Source: Echinostoma caproni
Taxonomy: Eukaryota; Platyhelminthes; Trematoda; Plagiorchiida; Echinostomatidae
DNA: 34,616 nt
Assembly (NCBI GenBank): GCA_900618425.1
Contig: UZAN01043325.1
Span: 7,501 to 42,116, forward strand
Direction of reading: 5' to 3'
In this document: positions 11,752-20,466 of the stretch, piece by piece
How positions within the stretch are numbered: position 1 is the stretch's first letter
Layout of the letters: every line of letters starts with the position of its first letter
Translations under genes and position numbers: made by a program
Notes under the pieces: model-generated
Database searches by the model: none
Told to the model about the DNA's origin: nothing
What the model saw: only the letters and a program-made list of their open reading frames with translations

Positions 11752-14700
11752 AAATGACATCACTTCAATGGACCATTGATTGAGATACGGGATGAATGAA
11801 TCTGTTCAGTTTCCTGTTAGGTGCAATCGACTATGTCTCTGGGGGGAGGGAATTATGCTAAATCTTGCATGTGGAATAGATGGACATGAGACATTAGAAT
11901 GATACTCAACGGACCAAAAGTAAATCGTGAATGATTAGCAGATTGTTTCAAGTCACAGCAATGGCCGTAGCATTCTGAACATAAAACTACACAAAAACTG
12001 AGCGAAAGACAAGCAGCCCTCGAGAGGGGCAAGCAGATAATGTTCACCACGTGATAAACCAAATGACTCACTGTAAAATCAACTCCTCCCCAGGTACAAT
12101 AAACCGAATGGCTCGGAAATAGACCAATCCGTTGCCACAATTCATGTCAGCCCCGTTTGGAACACCAAGACCGTGTCGATACATCAAGGCCAGTTGTTCG
12201 TTCGTATAGAATATAAGCAACAAATTGGCTTGCGGTGTAATGTCATCGTCCGATTGTTGCTGTGTTCCCCGCACAAAATGCATCCAGTTGAGATGAGGGT
12301 TTGGTACTTGAGATAGATGTTGTTCTCGCCCCTGTAATGGTTATTTTGTTTAGATTGATGTTCAGATTAGTGTTTTGATGATTGCACTAAAATTACAATC
12401 TTTATTGTTAACCATCACATGTTTCCAATTTGTAATCACTGTAGATTTGTATACGCTTTCAACGAAGTGCAGCAAGTTTACGTTAATTTTTTCCATGACA
12501 AACATTTGTGTAATGAACAATAGACGGAGTGAACCCTAAAGTTACGAGGACCAGCTGTTCAGTAATTTTTTGTTGTTTTTATGTTTAACTTGTCCGTTAA
12601 CTTTATTCCCATAAATGCATGGTCATCCCTTGGTCAACCTTAAATTAAATATTACTTAATTTGATCAATAATGATAAATTGTCAAACTCTTTAGACCCTT
12701 TCTCTTCCATCTTTTTTAACTTGATGCGATATGTACAACTTTCAATCACGTAATTCGCAATCAAAGTTTCTTGCTGATTGTCAGGCAAGAACATGGCGCA
12801 ACACATTATGTTCAACCATGATTTAATTATTGTCCATAATTTTCTTTGAGTACCTCATACAATGTCCAAACGGTTACACAATGTATATTTTGTTCAGAGC
12901 ATTTAATGGCGGAAAATACTTTTTTAGTTATTTATATTTTTGCGGATACATCAAGACACTTATCCTTGGTCAAACAGATAATTACTTAAGGGGAAAGGGG
13001 AAATTCACATAACATATTCCGAAAGTTAAATTCACAATGATCGTATAGTTATACGAGTGTGGGGGAGGTCTCGATTCCATTATATAGTGATTTTCCTCGG
13101 GTACAGGGCAAACGAAGCGTGTTATTGAAAGATAAGAAATACTATACAGTTAACCTGTTGGGTCTCTTCAGCAGTGGAAACTCACTGACTCAACTACGGA
13201 TCGAACGCTGGACCTCACAAGTAGAAAGCACGCACGCCAGTCACTGGGCAGCTGATCAGACCGTTTGTGTTGTCTTCACACGGTATGACAAGTTTATAAT
13301 CATCGGTTGTTCAATATCGTGCATAGACCAAGTGAAACAGTCTGATCATCTACCCAAACGTCAGGTGAGTAGCCTGTGTGAGTTCAAATTGTGAAGTTCC
13401 GGGACCGATGCTCAATCGGATTGATGGTTTCACACTGCTGATGAAACCCAAACAGGTCGAAACGATTGTACAGTGCTTCCAAGCCTCCATGCTTCGTTTG
13501 ATCTGTTCACGAGGACATCAATGACATGCTCATCCAGTTGTTTGCCCATTAACTGACCAATGACAATGATCTGGATGTGAGGTCTGAATGTGTGTGATTA
13601 GGTGAGGTGGGCTAGAAATCGTCTCTGAGTACACAAATAAGGATGTGGGTCCCACCACTCCGCGCTGATGACATCCAATCTGTCCTAATTGATGATCGCG
13701 AACCCCCGTGCGGGGAGAAGGAATGTTTCGGTCACGTCCTCGGTGCGCTTTTCTCAGCTAGGTATGAAGCCACAAGCTAAATAAATAAATTCATAGTTCT
13801 AGTATATGGCTATGCAGAGGGGTGTTCGATTATTCCTACAGAAAAGTGTCTGATCGTGTGACCTACGAAAATAGTTCCAGAGAAACATCAGTAGATAATC
13901 GCAAATCACTGAAAACCAGTTTGTTTGGTTTAAATTAAAATGTTTCAGGCTGGTGGGTATTCTTACAGTAAATTGGTTAGCGGCTTATTGTACTCAAAAC
14001 TTCGGCTAGTTTACACTGAATTGTCTGTTGCACACTACCGTCATCCCATATTCCACGAGGGCTTCAAAATTGGAGTGTTTATCAGTTTCCAATCAACAAT
14101 ATTCAGTAAATTTCATGATATAATTCACGGTTTTGTTAACTATTATTTAAGTTGTTTTCTTCTTGTCTCAAAAATTTCATATCTGAAAATGAATAACATA
14201 AAAGTTCGCGCGGATAGTCCTGCTGGAACCACGTGATAAAGGAGCAGTGGATGTGTAAAATTATCCAACTTTTCCACCACCCCCTCACTTATTGCGATTT
14301 TAATCCTTAAAGTGAGTGATCTCTACCTAATTTTGCCATCACTAAAACTCCAATGAATGATCTCAAATAAAGTAGAATGAAAATGAATAACAGTATGCAA
14401 TAGAGTTCAAATCTTAAATCAATCTTTTCACAAATTACGGATTATGTGAGTTACGAGTGGGCGTTTGTGCGCGTGTACATGCGTGACGAATGAGTGAAGG
14501 GATCCGCGAAAGCTACACAATAGGGCAACACATCTCCCACGACTCACATTCAGCATTTTACGTGTCAAAGGGGACTGGGTGAACTGAACGAGAAATTTCG
14601 GTGAAATTGGTCCAAACATATGTCCTTCTGGGATTGGATAACGGCAGATCACTTTCATCTCACTTGAATTCACCGAGCGTTGTAGACAGATGTGTGGGTC

Positions 14701-14804
14701 CGACGCAAGATTTGACTCAATGGATCCACTGGATGAATTCGACTCAGGATTAAGCACCGTCTTGTGCGGATACGAAAAGTTGAACGGTTGATTTGTGGAA
14801 CCAC
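3790..14804 (-). CDS. PRDM14: PRDM14 orthologue (PR/SET domain zinc-finger protein), seven exons visible
   Basis: PRDM14 is a nuclear DNA-binding transcriptional regulator; in mammals it controls pluripotency and germ-cell fate, partly by recruiting CBFA2T2 and Polycomb. The exons here join in frame at every junction and give about 555 residues, close to the roughly 570 of human PRDM14. In order there is a PR/SET domain split over two exons, a Ser/Thr/Pro-rich linker and five fingers. Diagnostic matches to the vertebrate protein are [62 protein letters not shown] and [13 protein letters not shown]. These are specific to PRDM14, not to PRDM1, PRDM3 or PRDM16. Odd points: the PR domain is strongly diverged, the sixth vertebrate finger is absent, and no ATG start lies in the first visible exon, so at least one 5' exon is missing or lies upstream (see 20467-26655). 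Introns carry many SINE and LTR remnants. Confidence 0.95.
5475..5605 (-). mobile_element. tRNA-derived SINE fragment carrying a hammerhead ribozyme
   Basis: On the minus strand a decayed tRNA-like head (CAGTTGGGTCGATGG) is followed by the ribozyme core at 5557-5513 and a short 3' tail with CAGTGCTTCC. The same order is found in the copies near 13385, 24880 and 31195. In schistosomes the comparable SM-alpha elements are transcribed by RNA polymerase III from such internal promoters. Confidence 0.75.
5513..5557 (-). ncRNA. type I hammerhead ribozyme with minimal stem III (apparently complete core)
   Basis: Read on the minus strand, stem I 5' arm GCGCTG (5557-5552) pairs with CAGTGC (5518-5513), six pairs with one G-U. 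CTGATGA (5551-5545) is the invariant first core block. Stem II is AACT/GGTC closing the loop CAATCA, with an A-C mismatch at the base pair next to the core. GAAAC (5530-5526) is the second core block. Stem III is only two pairs (A-U, C-G) closed by the loop AGAT, followed by GTC as the cleavage triplet before CAGTGC. All catalytic core bases are present. The mismatch at the core end of stem II may lower activity. Confidence 0.85.
5899..5965. repeat. three-unit tandem repeat, about 21 bases per unit
   Basis: Three imperfect units following the pattern AAAGgAtTGTGGGTTTTGGCT (20-22 bases each) stand head to tail within a PRDM14 intron. Minus-strand translation gives a periodic QNPxxFS pattern, which is a by-product of the repeat and not evidence of coding. 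Confidence 0.85.
6562..6672 (-). CDS. PRDM14: PRDM14 exon: end of finger 3 and finger 4
   Basis: A 111-base exon, phase 0 at both ends, with acceptor TTCGCACATAG and donor GTGAGT. It reads [20 protein letters not shown] then [17 protein letters not shown]. It supplies the second His of finger 3, the whole of finger 4 (CCYC ... HIRQH) and the canonical HSGEKPF linker to finger 5. The extra Cys next to the first ligand (CCYC; CVYC in human) is unusual but leaves the metal site intact. Confidence 0.96.
7409..7470. repeat. (TACA)n microsatellite
   Basis: About 15 uninterrupted TACA units, followed by a partly degenerate TAAATACATGAA. The minus-strand frame through it reads as a Met-Tyr-Val-Cys repeat and is an artefact. 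Confidence 0.97.
7543..7564. repeat. (CAGA)n microsatellite
   Basis: Five CAGA units with a degenerate end (ACAAACAAAA), inside a PRDM14 intron. Confidence 0.92.
7674..7740 (+). mobile_element. SINE head fragment, same subfamily as 24880-25040
   Basis: The stretch matches the head of the copy at 24883-24950 over about 60 bases, sharing blocks such as TTACTCCTTGGGAGATCG (TCACTCCTTGGAAGATCG in the other). It has lost the B box itself, reading GTGG-AGTCTCC where the other copy reads CGGTTCGAGTCC. A different SINE piece in inverted orientation lies immediately downstream. Confidence 0.7.
7788..7850 (-). mobile_element. SINE fragment with degenerate hammerhead ribozyme
   Basis: On the minus strand CACTG (7832-7828) precedes CTGAAGA (7827-7821), then CCCT-CAAACA-GGTC and GAAGT (7806-7802), loop AGCT, GCC and TAGTG (7794-7790). 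CTGAAGA still fits the consensus CUGANGA. The first stem III pair is changed from A-U to G-C by two matched substitutions. Stem II is weak, with only two of four pairs possible, so activity is doubtful. Confidence 0.7.
8047..8173 (-). CDS. PRDM14: PRDM14 exon: rest of finger 2 and finger 3
   Basis: The acceptor AAATTTAG completes an Arg codon with the previous exon; the donor is GTTAGT. The exon is 127 bases, phase 2 in and phase 0 out. It reads [20 protein letters not shown] then [20 protein letters not shown] and HLR. Finger 2 closes with IHVLHVH; finger 3 has CHLC and its first His here, with the final VH of its pair in the next exon. It is almost identical to the vertebrate PRDM14 segment, including the unusual HVHEK linker. 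Confidence 0.96.
8174..10309 (-). other. PRDM14 intron (within finger 2)
   Basis: A 2.1-kb intron with the splice junction inside an Arg codon. I recognise no repeat or exon. Open frames on both strands (for example 8809-9108 and 9369-9584) lack splice sites and domain character. A single N is at about 10009. Confidence 0.7.
10310..10439 (-). CDS. PRDM14: PRDM14 exon: zinc finger 1 and start of finger 2
   Basis: The acceptor is CCAAATTCAG and the donor GTAAGT; the exon is 130 bases and joins in phase on both sides. It reads [20 protein letters not shown], then [20 protein letters not shown] and CS. The first finger has CxxC and a conserved His, but its last ligand is Cys (KYTRC) instead of the second His. 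Vertebrate PRDM14 shares this (KYTPC), so it is an orthology mark. The second finger's Cys pair (CKLC) is here and its His pair is in the next exon. Confidence 0.95.
10440..10896 (-). other. PRDM14 intron (linker to finger 1)
   Basis: A 457-base intron with GTAAGT donor and TTCAG acceptor. It contains a short AAT trinucleotide run at about 10500-10517 and nothing else recognisable. Confidence 0.85.
10897..11426 (-). CDS. PRDM14: PRDM14 exon: Ser/Thr/Pro-rich linker
   Basis: The exon is bounded by the acceptor TTATCATATTTTCAG and the donor GTAAGT. It is 530 bases, phase 2 in and phase 1 out, and fully open in the frame set by its neighbours. It encodes about 176 residues rich in Ser, Thr, Pro, Asn and Gln with no recognisable domain, beginning [20 protein letters not shown] and ending [14 protein letters not shown]. 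The position between the PR domain and the first finger corresponds to the linker of vertebrate PRDM14, which is only about 35-40 residues, so the linker here is greatly extended. It is probably disordered. Confidence 0.9.
11427..12071 (-). other. PRDM14 intron (PR domain to linker) with (TG)n repeat
   Basis: A 645-base intron. It holds a pure TG microsatellite at about 11716-11750. The open frames over it and beside it are shadows of the flanking exons. Confidence 0.85.
11716..11750. repeat. (TG)n microsatellite
   Basis: An uninterrupted run of about 17 TG units within a PRDM14 intron. Confidence 0.96.
12072..12331 (-). CDS. PRDM14: PRDM14 exon: C-terminal half of PR/SET domain
   Basis: The acceptor is CCATTACAG and the donor GTGAGT; the exon is 260 bases, phase 0 in and phase 2 out. 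It reads [18 protein letters not shown], then a long variable segment, then [25 protein letters not shown] and the YF..I..I.PGEEL block are the hallmarks of the second half of a PR domain (human: NWMSYVNCAR ... ELLVWYG). The segment between them is about 25-30 residues longer than in vertebrates. The terminal LLVWYG motif is replaced by LILQG, and the glycine-rich loop before NWM is replaced by unrelated sequence. The domain is therefore likely a protein-interaction module without methyltransferase activity, as for most PRDM proteins (inference). Confidence 0.92.
12514..12567 (+). repeat. hairpin repeat, copy 1
   Basis: The arms TGAACAATAG (12514-12523) and CAGCTGTTCA (12552-12561) form an imperfect stem around a 28-base loop. 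It aligns without gaps to copy 2 at 15545-15598, with about 44 of 54 positions identical, including the loop block ACGAGGACC. The element type is unknown. Confidence 0.7.
13080..13290 (-). mobile_element. tRNA-derived SINE copy, hammerhead broken
   Basis: Minus-strand order: an A-box-like region (CAGTGACTGGCGTGCG), the B box GCGTTCGATCC (13208-13198), then CACTG-CTGAAGA (13176-13165) and a stem II arm pair GACC/GGTT. Where GAAAC is expected the sequence reads only AAC, so the second core block has lost bases and the ribozyme is dead. The head matches the fragment at 18172-18275. Confidence 0.75.
13385..13510 (+). mobile_element. SINE copy carrying a hammerhead ribozyme
   Basis: A degenerate tRNA-like head (13385-13430) is followed by a complete hammerhead core (13433-13475) and a tail with CAGTGCTTCC and GCTTCGTTTGATCTG that resembles the 5475-5605 copy (GCTTCATTTGA). 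It faces the inverted copy at 13080-13290 with about 95 bases between them. Confidence 0.78.
13433..13475 (+). ncRNA. type I hammerhead ribozyme with minimal stem III (apparently complete core)
   Basis: Stem I is CACTG (13433-13437) with CAGTG (13471-13475), five Watson-Crick pairs. CTGATGA is at 13438-13444. Stem II is AACC/GGTC with loop CAAACA and an A-C mismatch next to the core. GAAAC is at 13459-13463. Stem III is two pairs (A-U, C-G) closed by GATT (13464-13467), then GTA as the cleavage triplet; A is an accepted base there. Every required core base is present. Confidence 0.87.
14548..14804 (-). CDS. PRDM14: PRDM14 exon: N-terminal half of PR/SET domain (5' limit uncertain)
   Basis: The reading runs [20 protein letters not shown], a Ser-rich stretch, then [20 protein letters not shown] and [11 protein letters not shown], before the donor GTGAGT at 14547-14542. 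The last part aligns with the start of PR domains, where human PRDM14 has an Ile-Ala-Lys-Gly-x-Arg-Phe-Gly-Pro core. The chosen acceptor is the AG at 14806-14805 (CCCCCAAAAG), which leaves one base to be supplied by the previous exon. The frame stays open to about 14880, so a more upstream acceptor is possible. No in-frame ATG precedes the domain, so translation starts elsewhere. The 3' junction is phase 0. Confidence 0.8.
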
Positions 14805-14926
14805 CTTTTGGGGGCCAAAAAAGCCCGTTGATCAGAAAAAATAAAATCTTTTGAAAGTTCTTTTGATCTTTTTATAAATCAGTATGTATTTGCATAAATC
14901 TAAAAATTCGCATGACGTGAAGTTCC

Positions 14927-15390
14927 CGTGGTAATTCAGGCCTAAGAGATGACAGCTACTCTGGAGCGGCACGTCATAGTTTTCGGACACATGCGATCAA
15001 TCAAATTTGAATGCTGACGTCAATGACACGCGTACGGCTTCCGACTACGCGCCAAAGGCAGATCGTGCCAGCCAATCCAAGATAGTGCAGACAGAAGCAA
15101 GATTATGCAAGCAGTATTGCAATCCGATTGGTGGAAGCCTAGATAACCACTAATCTTCTTTTGTATGTATTATTTAATCGCCCTCATTTCTTTCAATAAA
15201 CGAACTACGTACTACTATTCCCGTGGCCTTTTCCTCGCGTCTCGTCCACCTGGGATATTGCGAGCCCATGTCATTGCGGTCCAGTGCTTCCGTAATCCAA
15301 TCCGTGACAGCTAATCCTTGACTCGTGTACGGTGATTCCTATTGCGTGTTTTGTATTCCTAATTCCGTACATACTACTACGACTACTACA
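14927..15390 (+). mobile_element. LTR-like dispersed repeat, copy A (solo)
   Basis: This aligns in the same orientation with 23794-24121 over shared blocks: GTGGTAAT, GGAGCG.CACGT.A.AGTTT, ATCGTGCCA, ACAGAAGC, CAAGCAG, ATTGGTGGA, CAATAAAC.AAC, GCGTCTCG and TACTACA. The AATAAA at 15196 would be the polyadenylation signal of an LTR. Its length, about 464 bases, is in the range of fluke Ty3/gypsy-type LTRs. No target duplication is evident and no internal retroviral-like coding region adjoins it. Confidence 0.6.
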
Positions 15391-15544
15391 ATCATTATAG
15401 TATCGCCTTCATAAAAATTCTTCACATGCATTTCGAAATTTCTAACAGCATGCTTTGTAACTTTAATATCAATGAAAATTTTATGATCAAGGTAAATGGG
15501 CTCTTTTGGTAACCGATTTTCTTTTATTACACACCTAGGTGTGA

Positions 15545-15598
15545 TGAACAGCAGACGGGGCGGACCCGATAGTCACGAGGACCTGCTGTTCAGTGATT
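15545..15598 (+). repeat. hairpin repeat, copy 2
   Basis: A perfect 10-bp stem, TGAACAGCAG (15545-15554) with CTGCTGTTCA (15583-15592), encloses a 28-base loop containing GGGGCGGACCC and CACGAGGACC. The loop has the same length as in the copy at 12514. The repeat is followed by a tRNA-like minus-strand box near 15675 (CCGGTTCAATACC). Confidence 0.75.
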
Positions 15599-18171
15599 GA
15601 AATCGGCAACCAGAGCCCCGGGACTTAGAGTTGCGAACCACATAAGGCACCGATAGATTAGGCGTGGTATTGAACCGGACGACAGCAGAGCTGCCTACTA
15701 CCTACTACCGATGCACAAATTGACCATTGTATTACTATGACTTATTGTGTGACTGGTTTAAAAGTACGCTGCGCTGATAGCTAAAAGTAAACCTAGGGTA
15801 CCAGAAATTTTATCATGCAGGAAACATCACAGATCAGATTCCCTGATTATCTTTCATCAAGTTTAAAAAATCATTTATCTTACCCTTAAATTTTTTTTTC
15901 TCTAGAGATATTTTAGACACTATGCGATGAACACAACCTTTTTTAACCTTACATGAACTATAGTCATTAAAATCTTAGCTACATGGAGGTGATATAATTA
16001 AATTATTCTTGGGTAACAATACCTCTGAAACACTCAGTATGATCGGGGGTGGGTGTCTTGGTTTGTAGCTGGTCACATTCCTATGGCATCTCACGAAAAC
16101 TCCTTTACGATCAGGTGTCTCACATGGCTCTTACTGGGGGAACCCTACTCAGTGCCTTCTTGTAGAGGTAGGAAGTTGTCTTCCCGCCAAACTGAGAATT
16201 CACCTCAAGGAGTTGGTTAGAAACTCTGATTGCAAACCGAACGAGAAGAGACATAAAAACCACACATACGTTCCCGGTTGTGGCAGTGGTCACCGATCAG
16301 ATTAGGCTTCGAGGTGTAATGAGCACCTTGGGCGTCTGGCCCCTTCCTAAGGTTGTATGATCCGATGAATTGGACACCGACCCCAANCAAAGGATTGTTT
16401 TTTTTTCAAACACCGCCCAGCTACTCTTTGGGTCCAGCTTTGAATAACCAAAGGCTCCGGTTCTAAATTCCGCTAGAAAATTCACCTACTTTGGCCTAGG
16501 CAACCAGGCAGTATTCCGCCCACGAGCAAATTATGAACGTTTTATTTCTTCTACAGATTATTATACCGTTGTCTGTTCGATACACAATCTGGACTCAGAG
16601 ACGTATATGCTACAATAAAGATGCTGATATAGTCAGTTGGAACCTGTTGTTAAAATATCCTGAAGTGGTTCACATCCTCCAATATGATGTAATGATACAG
16701 TGATAATGGGAATGGATACAGTTACGGTATCAAAATGACAACCCATCAATTAGACCAAAATGTGCTCGTAAGTTTGACCACGTCACAAATTCAAGTCACA
16801 TCACATGTCACAGGTGTCCACGCGGCAGAGAGGCTGCTGTTATTCAACAGACAGATAACTGAACTTCATTTGATTGGTGAATGGAAGGTGGCTTCTTTGA
16901 CTGGCCGTTTAAATCCAACTGGTATATGGGTTCACATTCACACTGATGTCCATTTACGGTAACATCGAGGAAATTTCAAACATAGAGTTGTTTACTTAAA
17001 ACACCCGGTCCTTGCCATTAACCGTTCCACCTAAATAAATGAGTGCCAGTTGTCTTTTAGCACCAATCAGACATGTCAAAAGTGCGACTGACGTGTTGCT
17101 CCCAAACTTATTTCGGTTGCAGATGCAACAGATTGCATTTCCTCTCTACTTGGTGGTAATTTTGCGGTTCACTGGAAAAAGTAGAACAACCGATAGTAGG
17201 ACTAAAAAGAAGATAACCCCCTTGATGTAGCAAAAGGAAATCGTTGTACGTCTACGATACACAATTCTTCTTGTCCGACGGAAATACCTACCAAGGAACT
17301 GACTGAATAGATTCTTGCGGCTTTTTTCACCATTTCATCCCGACTCCACCGAAACTACCAGTCCAGATAACAACAACAGTAAAACCGATCACCCACCGAA
17401 ACTATCAGGAAGCAATCCATTTATGTGTCATCTCTGTTTTGAACGACATTCATAGTGCAATTCACGTACAAAGGTTCAGTCAGAGAGACCCAAAACGTTG
17501 AAGGTGTGATATCGTAAACTGAAACTATTCATCACTAGAACTGCTTATCGGTGGCACAATTAAATACATATTAGCCGAATGCGTTCTATTCTCCCGTAGT
17601 GAATGGTGAGCTGAATTTTGCACATATAATTTAATCCGTTACCCATCAAATAAAAATAGAATGAATACTCTGCAAAACTTGTGCTTCCTTCCGCGTAAAA
17701 GTGTTCAGTAGACCCTTAATTATGGAGTGCATTACATTAAATAAATGCAATACCATTGTTTTAGGAACGCACAGGCACGTTCTTCCACCGGACCGCGTAT
17801 CCTTGACGAGACCATTGTGTTGTATACTTGAACCAAGTCCTTGTTCTAAAATTTCCACAAAAAAAGGATATCACAAAACTGTCGTAGACAAGGCAAATTC
17901 ACAACAATAGTGAGAAATGGTGGTTCTCAGGGCTATAAATCAACACAGAAAGCAAATTTGCTCCAAACGCAATCGAACCAATAATTCCCTGATGTCAATG
18001 TGGAAGATCTTCACACAATCTGTCAATACGTTCGGAGCTAGTGATAGACAGTCAGTAATTCAAGTTAATTTTAATCAGCATTACTATTTTTTAATCCCTG
18101 GAGTATCCCCAATGACTGGAAATTTATTTCAGTAATCTTAAATAATACCTATGACCAAGCTTTTGCAGTGT

Positions 18172-18275
18172 TGTGAAAGGGGTGCAGCGATCAGCCCTAT
18201 TGAGGATCGAATGCGAGACATCAAAGGCAAAACGCAGGCGCTTTATCCACTTCACTGCAGCGTTTCCTGATCAGA
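18172..18275 (-). mobile_element. tRNA-derived SINE head (A and B boxes)
   Basis: On the minus strand AGTGAAGTGGATA (18256-18244) resembles a polymerase III A box and GCATTCGATCC (18214-18204) a B box, at tRNA-like spacing. It aligns with the head of the copy at 13080-13290, both starting TCTGATCA. No hammerhead core follows, so the copy is 3' truncated or too decayed. Confidence 0.65.
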
Positions 18276-19370
18276 TCGTTTCACTGTGTCCTTACTCGAT
18301 AGGTAGTTCAACCCATCTTTGTAAGCCCCCCATTATCTTAGTAGTTGGTTACATTTGGAACATTTCCTAACAAATTACGAACCTTAAAGACGCGTGCTAG
18401 GGTGATCGAGATTACTTTCTTGCAATAAGTATAACAATCTGAGTTGTGCTAGATCGCTGAATTAACTTAAAGATCTCAGAAACATATGCCCGTTAACCTC
18501 CACGCTTTTGAAAAGAATGATCATTTTAAGTGGATTTTACAAGCGAACTGTTTCTCAAAGCATATTAAGATTGACAACTGAACATTCAAAAGAAGGGAGT
18601 AGGTAGAATATTGTATTACACATGCAGTTTTCAATCAGTTCCTCCTAAAACTTTCAAATATTGTGCAAGAGGTGTCGAGTACTAAATAGTATCTTATCAA
18701 CTAGTTCCTATTAGACTGCAGCCTGAGTTGTTGTTGTCTTTGTTTTCCTTTTTCACTAGTCCTGACCAAATCATTACTACAATCCTCAATACTTTCGCAT
18801 TACTTGTGCGTTACGCAATTCGCTGATCTATTGCCAATTACACCACAAGGCTAATACTACAAAATTCATATTTCTGTTGGGTTACACACCACATAGTTCA
18901 ACCTCACCTGCGTTATCTTCCAGTTGTTTTTAAGGAAACGCAGTTGACGATTTTCAAATCTCGAAGCCATACCAGACCAGATCCCTCATCCACACATTCT
19001 GCAGATGAGGGGCAAAGACTTGATGATGACGGCAATGTAGCTTATTCATCCGTTCGCCCCACCAACTGGGGCCTTATCTGGAATTGGCACCGTATACGGT
19101 TGAGAAATATGACCCCATTCACGGTCTGGTATCATGAGGCTATGGCTATGACAGAACGAACCTCCCCTGTCCATGGAACACCACAACACACAACACATTT
19201 TAATGTATCTCTCTCTCTACTCGGTGTGTAATTGCCGGAGTTATCGGGAGCAATGAACCAGTGGGAGAGAGAACGAGAGGCAGAGAGAAACGAAAAGAAG
19301 CCATGCCAAAAATTTACGAATCATTACCATCACGATAAGAACAGTTATCACTAGGGTAATACGGACATAC

Positions 19371-19382
19371 ACACACACACAC
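19371..19382. repeat. short (AC)n run
   Basis: Six AC units in otherwise unremarkable AT-rich sequence. Confidence 0.8.
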
Positions 19383-20077
19383 GTCCACATGTGCAGACCT
19401 GCTGATTATCCGTCATATTGGGGCAACCCTAACCAGTGACCGGTTCTGTTAGCATATGTAAAGTGATTGTGAACAGTAAATGCGGGAACTGAGTATCTCG
19501 GAATGCAATGTTTTTTTTTCTGTTTGACCATGAAAATGTGAGCTGTTTGAATTGGACCAAATTAACTTGTGAGTACCTGGCTATCATTTCCCACTTATGA
19601 AGATTTTTTAAAGCTTAAATTTTACAGCTTAGACATTCCTGCCAACATGCATCAAGGCTGAATGGGTAAGTGTTGATCTTCTCGTAACTCAGAGGCCTTA
19701 AGACACTAAAAGTCTACACAACCATGTTTGGGACAAAGGTAACTTAAATGGTTAGCTGTGAATACACGGGCGTTGATCTACTGAGAAATTGGCTGCGGAA
19801 GAACAGTAATGATCTCTTGGGACTTGGCAAATTTTCACCATATGTGGCTCTAGAAGGTATCTTCGAAGCGGACGCTTGAGGTGCTACCGAGGATACCACC
19901 TTATAACATACGTCCAACGCTATTTATCCAAGAAATCGACCTACATGTGGTGGAATGGCCTAGATTCAAGTAAAATATAGATGCACTTCGAGAGATTCAT
20001 TGAATGGAATAAGTGAGAACGTTATTTTGTGACACATTGTGTTGGAAAGTGTTGTTTGAATTGATCGTTTGTTTTAT

Positions 20078-20101
20078 TGCATTTTATTGCATTTTATTGC
20101 A
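20078..20101 (-). terminator. triple AATAAA, candidate poly(A) signal of the upstream minus-strand gene
   Basis: On the plus strand TTTTATTGCA is repeated tandemly, which on the minus strand gives three TGCAATAAAA units in a row. They lie about 370 bases after the TGA that ends the exon at 20467-20736, a normal 3' UTR distance. If used, this makes the unknown gene separate from PRDM14. The hexamers could also be chance in AT-rich sequence. Confidence 0.4.
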
Positions 20102-20466
20102 TCAATTGTGTTTTTATGATTGGTTCGTTTAAGACTTTAAATTTGGACGCCTGAACAATCTGATTGGTTCAGGGTTATATATAAAACGCCTGTGATTCCC
20201 TTCCCAAATGTGATTCGTGTCCAGAGGACTAGAGAAAATATATCGAGAGAATTTCCTGAAGAACCGACTTTTGACATACGTCCATTTTTTATCTTCGGCG
20301 TCCACGGAGCAGTGTTCTATCTGATGCCATCGTATAAAACTCGATTTGTGGGGACCAGTACTTAATGACTCCGGTGCGACTTTTGTGCAGCCTAGGAAGG
20401 ATTTTACGAAAATCCTTGCGTTTCCGTTGATTGTAATTATTGCTTTGTAAAAAAGTAAGGTGTAGA

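Larger units (their letters stand above)
12332..14547 (-). other. PRDM14 intron splitting the PR domain
   Basis: A 2.2-kb phase 0 intron. It contains one copy of the 54-base hairpin repeat (12514-12567) and two SINE copies in inverted orientation (13080-13290 minus, 13385-13510 plus). The open frame at 13940-14236 has no splice or domain support. Confidence 0.85.
14805..20466. other. long intron or intergenic region upstream of the PR-domain exon
   Basis: About 5.7 kb between the first firm PRDM14 exon and the next coding-like exon. It is either a PRDM14 intron or the space between two genes, and if the latter it must contain the PRDM14 promoter and first exon, which I cannot locate. It holds an LTR-like copy (14927-15390), hairpin repeat copy 2, a relatively GC-rich stretch at 16040-16380 of repeat-like character, and a SINE head (18172-18275). 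No coding exon is convincing. Confidence 0.6.

Noticed and set aside
15280..15310. GGTCCAGTGCTTCC as another hammerhead 3' end
   Set aside because: No CTGATGA or GAAAC lies upstream, and the segment aligns with the LTR-like copy at 23794-24121 instead.
16040..16485. Relatively GC-rich stretch as a coding exon
   Set aside because: Frames are interrupted and contain an N; it looks like an unidentified repeat, without domain or splice support.
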